A stretch of DNA of 64,000 bases from Nymphaea colorata (taxonomy: Eukaryota > Streptophyta > Magnoliopsida > Nymphaeales > Nymphaeaceae). A program made the translations under genes and the position numbers. The notes under the pieces are model-generated. The model was not told the DNA's origin, made no database searches, and saw nothing but the letters and a program-made list of their open reading frames with translations. Numbering within the stretch: position 1 is the stretch's first letter; each line of letters begins with the position of its first letter. This document shows positions 44,434-64,000 of the stretch, piece after piece. The stretch is taken from NCBI RefSeq assembly GCF_008831285.2, contig NC_045148.1:2606001-2670000 (forward strand). The letters are read 5' to 3'.

Positions 44434-44900
44434 TGACACTCGAAAAAAGTAACATCCACATTGATATATTCTTTATGAGTTAAGAGATCAAAACACTCAC
44501 ACTCGTAACCTTTTTGAGGATAGCCAATGAACACACTTAATGACTTGAGCAGCAAGTTTATCACGTTTAGGTTCAAGGATGTGAACTAAAAACAAGTACA
44601 ACCAAATATTTTGTGTGCAATGGGAAATAAAGATTGATTGGGGTAAACAAGTATAATGGGACTTTGTTGTCAATTGTGGATGACGGTAACCGATTGGTCA
44701 GGTAACAACCCATGAGTATGACATCACCCCATAAGTATGCAGGTATATGATTGTGTAACATTAGGGTACGAGTAACAACTAGAAGTTGCCTATGTTTTCA
44801 TTCAATGACTCCATTATGTTTTGAGGTATGAGGGCATGTAAATTGATGAGATATGCCATTTTCACAATAAAATGTCATTAAGATCGATGATTTGAACTGA
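44434..44900 (-). pseudogene. Copia integrase remnant
   Basis: The minus strand reads SHQFTCPHTSKHNGVIE (around 44820-44870, with a frameshift), TRTLMLHNHIPAYLWGDV, YLTNRLPSSTIDNKVPL and IGYPQKGYECECFD. This is the C-terminal half of a copia integrase core and its downstream region. Stops and frameshifts are present. The left edge is fused to the truncated LTR. Confidence 0.8.
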
Positions 44901-47900
44901 AAGAGTATTATCAGTGCGAATGATGGAGAGGGAGAGAGAGAAAGAATGAAAAAACACTTCATGATAACATTAGCTAACCCTAATCTCTAATTTAAGAGAG
45001 ATTAGGGGTCGGTAGATCTCCTTACATACGAGAGACACACAAATATATGAAATGACCAAAGAAGACTCTAATTCTTTAAAAACTAGAAAGCTACCAAACT
45101 TGAACTTTCAACACGATCAACCACCACCAAATTGAAAACATAACATCCACCTTCGCAGGCCGGTGAAGTCTATGGACACACTTTCGCCACAGATGCTCCA
45201 GGTGAGGCAATAAGTTCAATAGTCCTGCTTGCTTCTTGTTCGGTTCACCTTATCCTGCTGGCAGAAGAGGTTAGTACACTAATCGAACCAAATTTACTTG
45301 GTACTTTCTCTCCAATTGTAGAACTAGTAATTTTGTGTTCCGATGTATTGTGGGGTTCTCCAAAATGCACAATATACAGTCTTGTCTGTTGCTTGTGTTG
45401 GGCTTTGGTCAAAGAACACAAGCTTTTTTTGTTTTCTTTTGAGGTCCTATTTTTAAGACGTTTGACATTTATAAATTTCTTTATATGGACCCAATTTTTG
45501 CTATCAACATGTGATCACATTAAATTCATTTTCTACTTAATCAAATAAATTCAATAATTTCATCCTCGTGTTTGGAATACTTTTTTAACAATTTTCTCTT
45601 TAATAAGGGGATCTTCAACCCTCTCCTCTGTTTCAATGCTGTTAATATACGTTAAATGATTTTTTCTTCTTAACAAAGGCATCCTATACTTGTGTGCTTA
45701 CATCGGGTAAAAACATATTTGCTGGGCATTGCAACTTCATTATCACAATAAGACTTCAATCGATCCCAATATTAGCAAACTAGAGTCGTATCGTTGTCCT
45801 AATGTCTACACTCCAAGGTAGTTTAACACAATTCTAACCAGTGTACGATCTTTTTCAGTTGTACTATTTTGATGAGTGCTAACCAACACGATAATAAATC
45901 ACGGTATGTTAAATGAAGTATGATGTCTTCTTTGAAAAGCCATGCAAATAATCCTTTTTTGGGTCTCATCCCCAAAATTAGCTATAGTTCAGATTCATCT
46001 AGTTATTTCAATGAATTTCATGTAGTTATTTCAATGAATCAAAATGACCAATTATTAATGGGATAATTTTATGCTTTCTTGATATATTAATTGGGACAAC
46101 GACCTCCAAACACATCGTAAGCTAAACTTCTGGCGACGAATGACAGTAATTCTTTGAATGACCCACTATTCAGTACTGATAATAATATCGGTAAAACTGT
46201 GTTCTCCAATACTTCTAAACATGAGCCGTCACCAGGGTGAAACCAAACCAAGGAGAGGCTTATAAGGGCCCTTCCCCCCTAAGCCCCACCCCCTCTCAAA
46301 AAAATAAATAAATAAATAAATACATGTAAAATTTTAAAAAATTTTACTTGTTCTATACAGCAATTTTGAAAAATCAAATTTCAGCTCTTGTCAAAATATA
46401 GAAACTTTACTTCAACCCCTTTCATGAAAATTTTTTTACTATGCTCCTGGTCGTCATTGGTTTCTTTTTAAACTTTTGTATTAAAGTCTCTCAAATCTTA
46501 CATTAGTCAACATTTTCAAACGAAGTTGTAGTCACATAGGCGACAAAGTACTTATTTTTTATATAATAAGAAAAAAATGATCCCCAAACATGTGTGTAAA
46601 TTATTTTTATTTTCTATAGTGCATTTTTTCATGTGTTGATTTGTTTATTTTTTAATGCAATTAATAGAAGGATTCATATCTATGAAGTAAAAAATTTTCA
46701 AAACATTTTATTTTATTAGCCTTTTGATTTCTTTTTGAGATATGCCCTAGTATTGTTAACCAACTCACTTTTTAAAAGGTAATGACTTGCGTTGAATTTA
46801 TACAAACCATTACATACAAATGAAAAACCAATTTCAATTGAATTCCTGCGTATAAATAATTTGGATTTTCAAATATAAACAAATCTAATTTATACCTAAT
46901 TTTTTACTCAAATTAAGTTTCTACTGATGAAGCATAGAAAAACATGATGGCAATCTAATGTGAAGCTGATATTTGGGTGATCTTGCAGGTCTTAACTGCA
47001 TTTGCATATGAAAGTATTTTGTTTTGTTAAAAACATTTTTTAATATTTTGTTTGTCTGCTTCTGTTAAAAATGACCTATAAAGAATTGACATGTACAATG
47101 ACACAGGAATTGACTATCTTTTTCTAGAATATGTAATAAATTACATTCAGGAGAAGCAATAGCAAGTTACTTTTCATTTTTCAACTATTTCTTATGTTCA
47201 CAAAAGGAAATAGAAATAATATCAGATTATTTGAAATTTGCCTCTGATGATAATCTTTTCACAAGTCTTTTCCTGAATGCATCTGTCTTAGCTCTATGTT
47301 TGCAAGATCCATGGCAACAAGCCATAAATACAAATGTATGTCTTCTCGCATTTTTCATTAACGCATTTAGGAACGAGGTTATTGAATGTCCTTTTCTTTT
47401 CGCGAACATTTTAGCCACCTGAAATTACAAAAAAGCAACAGGCTAAGAGATTCAAGCAGCCTGACTTTTCATAAGCCACTTTTTCCTTTCCTGATGTATA
47501 CTTTGAACTGTTGCTTATCCTTTCTTGAGCTTAAATTTAGATCCATCACCGAATTCGAATAAAACAATTCATTTCAAATAACCAAAATTTGAATCATCAA
47601 ATGAAATACTAATAAAGAATACCCACTTTATGGATACTTTTATACTCAACCGTATAAACACATATGACGGTTGAAATATAACAAAAAAAAAACCCGGCAT
47701 TGTGGATCTTACAAAGACTTGACGAAAGGTTCAATTAGAACAGGTCTTATAAGATACAATTACTTATGGATGGGATCATGTCAAAGGTAAATACTCCATG
47801 ATTTTACAACCTCTATGACTTAAAAGAGATGGTTAAATTCTTATGAACACATTGTGGGGCATTGAACTTTCACCATTAAGAGTCAAGTACTTTACAATTG

Positions 47901-49692
47901 AAGCGTGAAGAAATATGTGCATGATGGAAATGAAAAGATACAGGTTGACCCAAACCTTGCTCTACATAGCCCCGATTGGTCGACAGCATTAGATTATAGT
48001 CATCAAACCACTTTAAATAATGACATTATCTGCCATCAGATTTGACAAGGGAAAAAAAGCATGACAAGAAGAAATTGGACGCCAGGATTCAGACAAGAAG
48101 GAAATGGAAAAAACAATAGCTGGATTTGACTATCTCTGCCTCTTTACTTCCGGTTCAGAGGCTAACATGAGAGAGCACTGAAGAGAAAATCAGTTCTCGT
48201 AAGACGAAAATTAGTCAATGAAAAGCGAACTGTATACAGAAATGCTGAAAGAAGCTATTCATGTCCGCATAGGTGCAAATGAGTTAGGCTTGATGTAGAA
48301 CCTTCTTTCTGTCCCCTTCTTTTGGTGCCTCTTATGACATCCAATCAGAACTCAAATCCCTATATTTTCAGTTGAATTTAGGCCAAGCCAATTTACACCT
48401 TTACATATCCCTTTTGGAGTAGAATGACCATGTAAGAGAGTTTCCACTTTCTTGATCGAGATGTTTCACCTGTCTGCTGCCACATTCGCTTCCTTTTGAT
48501 AAAAATTCTATTTTGCCATGTAGGTCTGCAAATTAAAGAAAAAAAAAATGGCGAGATGATGCCGGCACATTAGAAAGGACATTCACGTTAGAAGACGAGT
48601 CCAATCATGTGTATTTATTTCATGGTTAGCATGTTTGCCTTGTTTCAACAATCCAAATTACACAGCATCCTTTTTACTTTGAAGGACAGAAGACTAGAAA
48701 AGCAATCCCTGGAAAGGGATAAACAGTGCTATTTATAATATTAATAACAAATACAGACCGAAGACCCAAGTTTTAAAGCACATAGCATTATTTCTATTCA
48801 ATGTGGGTTCTGGAACAGAAAAGTACTGGAATTGAATATGTGCAAGACCCAATGTAACAGCAACGTCATAAAGATTTACAGACTCTGAACTCAGGGAAAT
48901 TGTCTGGTATGGAGGACAAACGGATGGCATCTACACCGGCCTTTCTTTTACTTTACCGTGAGGATACTCTGAATTCTGCAATGACTTCAACATAGGCAAA
49001 TACATGGGTCCACCAGTGGTTAATTTATGGAGTCAAGCTTTCCACAATGGTTCAGAACATTCGAAACTTATTTTTTTAATTTTTGCAGATACACGAGCCC
49101 TTCCCTTCAGAAACAGGGACTCTATGCTTTGGCTTATCGCCTGTTCAGAAGAAACATAACATCATGACAGACCAAATCAACTCAAAATATAATATAAGCA
49201 TAAAGTTAGTAATTACCTATCGATTCACATGGATACTATTTTGCTACAGAAATAGGAATATTAGAAATACTCTTAGATGTCCTGAACCATGTCACATGAG
49301 TGCAGGTGACACAAAGGCAGTGCATCTGCACCCAACTCAGGAGCAGCAGCCCTGCAGCATCTATGTGACGTAGGTCCTGAACTTTAGGTGACTGCTTGCA
49401 TGAACAATACTGAGGATGGACAAAATAGCATGCTCATAATGGCTGTGCATCACGTTAAAATTTAGGAAATGTACAATGTGCATTGCAAGTGATTCTGCCA
49501 GAAAAAGTGTTGGAGACAGAAAAATAAGACATGCACTAGTAGTGACAACATATAACTAATAAAAGATTTTATCAGTAAAAGCACCCCCCAGTAAAAGCTA
49601 AAAAAAGGCAGATATTATGTAAGATTACCTGTACATAACGGAGCAAACTGCCTTCTAGCACATGAAAATCAAGAACGAATGTCTTAGGACAT
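44901..49692. other. Intergenic region between the two convergent genes
   Basis: No gene is recognised. A CCCTAATCTC...GAGATTAGGGG segment near 44984-45008 resembles the LTR-like segments at 29190 and 13918. AAATAAATAAATA repeats occur near 46300, next to a segment resembling 4380-4440. Short open frames, including two on opposite strands at 47227-47422, have no match. The right part presumably includes the PEX6 3' UTR. Confidence 0.4.
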
Positions 49693-62236
<12,544 letters not shown>

Positions 62237-64000
62237 CTGAAGGCCAAGATAATGAAATTACAGGAACATCGATTAATTCTTGAATGTGTCATCCTTACAC
62301 CAAAATTCACAAGCCAGAAGAGCCAAGAGAAATTTACCAAACCATGGAAAAGATCTTGCTCTATGCAAGAAGCAGGATCAAATTCAAAATTTCCAGAAGG
62401 AGCAGATAAGAAACTCACAAGAAATGCGACGATGCAAGCAAGTTTCAGAATGTGAAATGTGCTGGATGGAGGGATGGGGAGGGGGGCAGACTTGTATGCC
62501 AAAAATATAAAATATATGGACATTTTACCTACACGGAGTCGTATTTGTAATCATCTAGAACCAGTATCCAAAAATACAGGTCTATTTTTTACCTTGTCTT
62601 TTCTTTACAAGCTTTTATACAAGAGTTCTCTAAACTAATGAAAGCCACAATTAGACTTTTCAAGAGTCTCCTTGAATTTCATTCAATGTGCAATAACTTC
62701 ATGCAATCAAATTGTGTTTATAATGTATGACCGTCTTCTTAAATGTCCATCTACTGCTGATTTCCAAATATTCATGATTAACAGAAGTTTGGATATACCA
62801 TCTTTCTCATGCATAGGAACCATATGGTATTCACTTATTCTTACCACGTTCATCACATAAATAATATTCTTCATAGTGATGACAAGCATACCTAAGTCAA
62901 CTCAGTGAAGCTATTTTTTCCTCCAAAAAGGAAAGGCGAAAGATATAATCTGTCACGTTTGAAGAATCATGTATATAAGGCTCTAACTTCTGAGTGAAGA
63001 TTCCTCCTATGATGGCCAGGAAAAAGAGGTAGAAGAAAATAGGGAGTTCCTCAAACCCTATTTAAGGAAGATTCTCGGTATAATGACACAGAAAAGATAG
63101 GCCTAGTTGTGCAAATCACAAAAAAATAGGAACACTAATTACAAAAATTGGGATGGCTGGCAGATCTGTTCCTTCCAAATCAACTTATGTCTTGCTCCTT
63201 GTAAATATGAACATGGTCATGCATGCAGATTCAGCATGTTTTATTATCAAAAGCAAATTAATTAGCAAAAGCATAAAATGTAACCGGTTCATGAGACTGA
63301 ACTAATGAAGATCTGAGCTTATGACTCAATTAAAACATTCAGCTTCAGTCAAAGAAGAGATGTACATAAATGAAGTTCACCACACTTCATAGGGCTGGTT
63401 ACCGAATTTGGCGTGTCAGACCAGCACCTAAGCATTCACCTGCATCTCATGATGGTGCAACATGAGTGTGGCTACATATTTAAAGAGTGGGCGTTAAATA
63501 TTTTGGGCTTCTTCTAATGATTAAAACAGAACGGCTGTTAACGCCAATCCTGTCAACGCCAGCAAAAATTTAGTTAATTTTGGGTTAGAAGTGCAGTGAA
63601 TTTCAGCCCAATACAAGCCAATCCATGTCGACATTGGGAACACTTTAAAATGATAAACAATTACTTAACAATACAAAATACACCATATCGGACTACCAAC
63701 TTCATTGGCATTAGGCTAGTATCCACTGCACTCATGGAAAACACGTTATAGGCTATATAGTATGATAGCAAAAGCAGCAGAAAAAACGGCCGCAGACAAC
63801 ACGCTCAGATCAGTCCTCCTCATTTGGTATGAAACTTCAGAACATCAATTACGTTTCAGCATAAAATTACACAGTGCTGGACCTAGTTATCCAGAAAAAT
63901 AGGTTAAGTGTCATCGGCATACAGTATGCAGGCGCATTTAAATCCTTTGGTTAGACTTCCACGGCCTCATTTGCCGCTCTCGCTTAGCTCTAATACTTTC
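62237..64000. other. Upstream intron or flank of PEX6
   Basis: The first visible PEX6 exon has a good acceptor at 62237-62238 and no start codon in frame, so this DNA is at least partly the preceding intron. No segment resembling the PEX6 N-terminus was found on the minus strand up to the edge. No other gene or repeat is recognised. Confidence 0.55.

Noticed and set aside
47227-47422. Two fully overlapping 63-codon frames on opposite strands
   Set aside because: No recognised protein, no splice or promoter signal; chance openness.

Overview
This window is nuclear DNA from a flowering plant. Both recognisable host genes are plant-type and intron-rich, and the rest is AT-rich DNA full of hAT transposons, Ty1/copia remnants, a solo LTR, small inverted-repeat elements and microsatellites. 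Gene density is very low (two host genes in 64 kb) and introns are very long, which suggests a large, repeat-rich genome. The species cannot be named from the sequence alone.

Host genes. (1) A plus-strand gene, 20353-43639, was assembled here from nine exons that join in phase into 288 codons. It is the chloroplast-type ribose-5-phosphate isomerase 4-like protein (RPI4 family). Only 867 bp of its 23.3 kb are coding. Its introns hold an apparently intact hAT transposon, several copia fragments, a degraded second hAT copy and other repeats. (2) A minus-strand gene, 62236 down to 49693, was assembled from fifteen exons into 851 codons plus stop. It is PEX6, the double AAA-ATPase of peroxisome biogenesis. 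Its first exon (roughly 90 residues) was not found and probably lies beyond the right edge. The two genes are convergent, with about 6 kb between their stop codons.

Layout. 1-5210: mostly featureless DNA with simple and tandem repeats. 5211-8600: truncated copia element on the minus strand. 9073-9188: an inverted repeat. 9340-9660: a receptor-kinase pseudogene fragment. 9864-12697: a 2.8-kb solo LTR with a perfect CATGT target duplication. 12.7-16 kb: no recognisable gene. 16.1-20 kb: a decayed hAT transposase and a hAT-like right end just upstream of the isomerase gene. 20.35-43.64 kb: the isomerase gene with its TE-filled introns. 44.1-44.9 kb: LTR and copia-integrase fragments. 45-49.7 kb: intergenic. 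49.7-62.2 kb: PEX6, with a 784-bp non-autonomous hAT copy in one intron. 62.2-64 kb: upstream intron or flank.

The most notable system is a hAT family whose ends are packed with palindromic GTATCGTACGATAC-type motifs. The window shows three states of it: a 3,487-bp copy with an open three-exon transposase gene (23636-27122, 8-bp target duplication CCATGGAC); a 784-bp deletion derivative with its own 8-bp duplication ACTGTAAG (58401-59184); and a broken copy (from 33589). A fourth, isolated transposase-exon fragment lies at a splice donor of the isomerase gene (38045).
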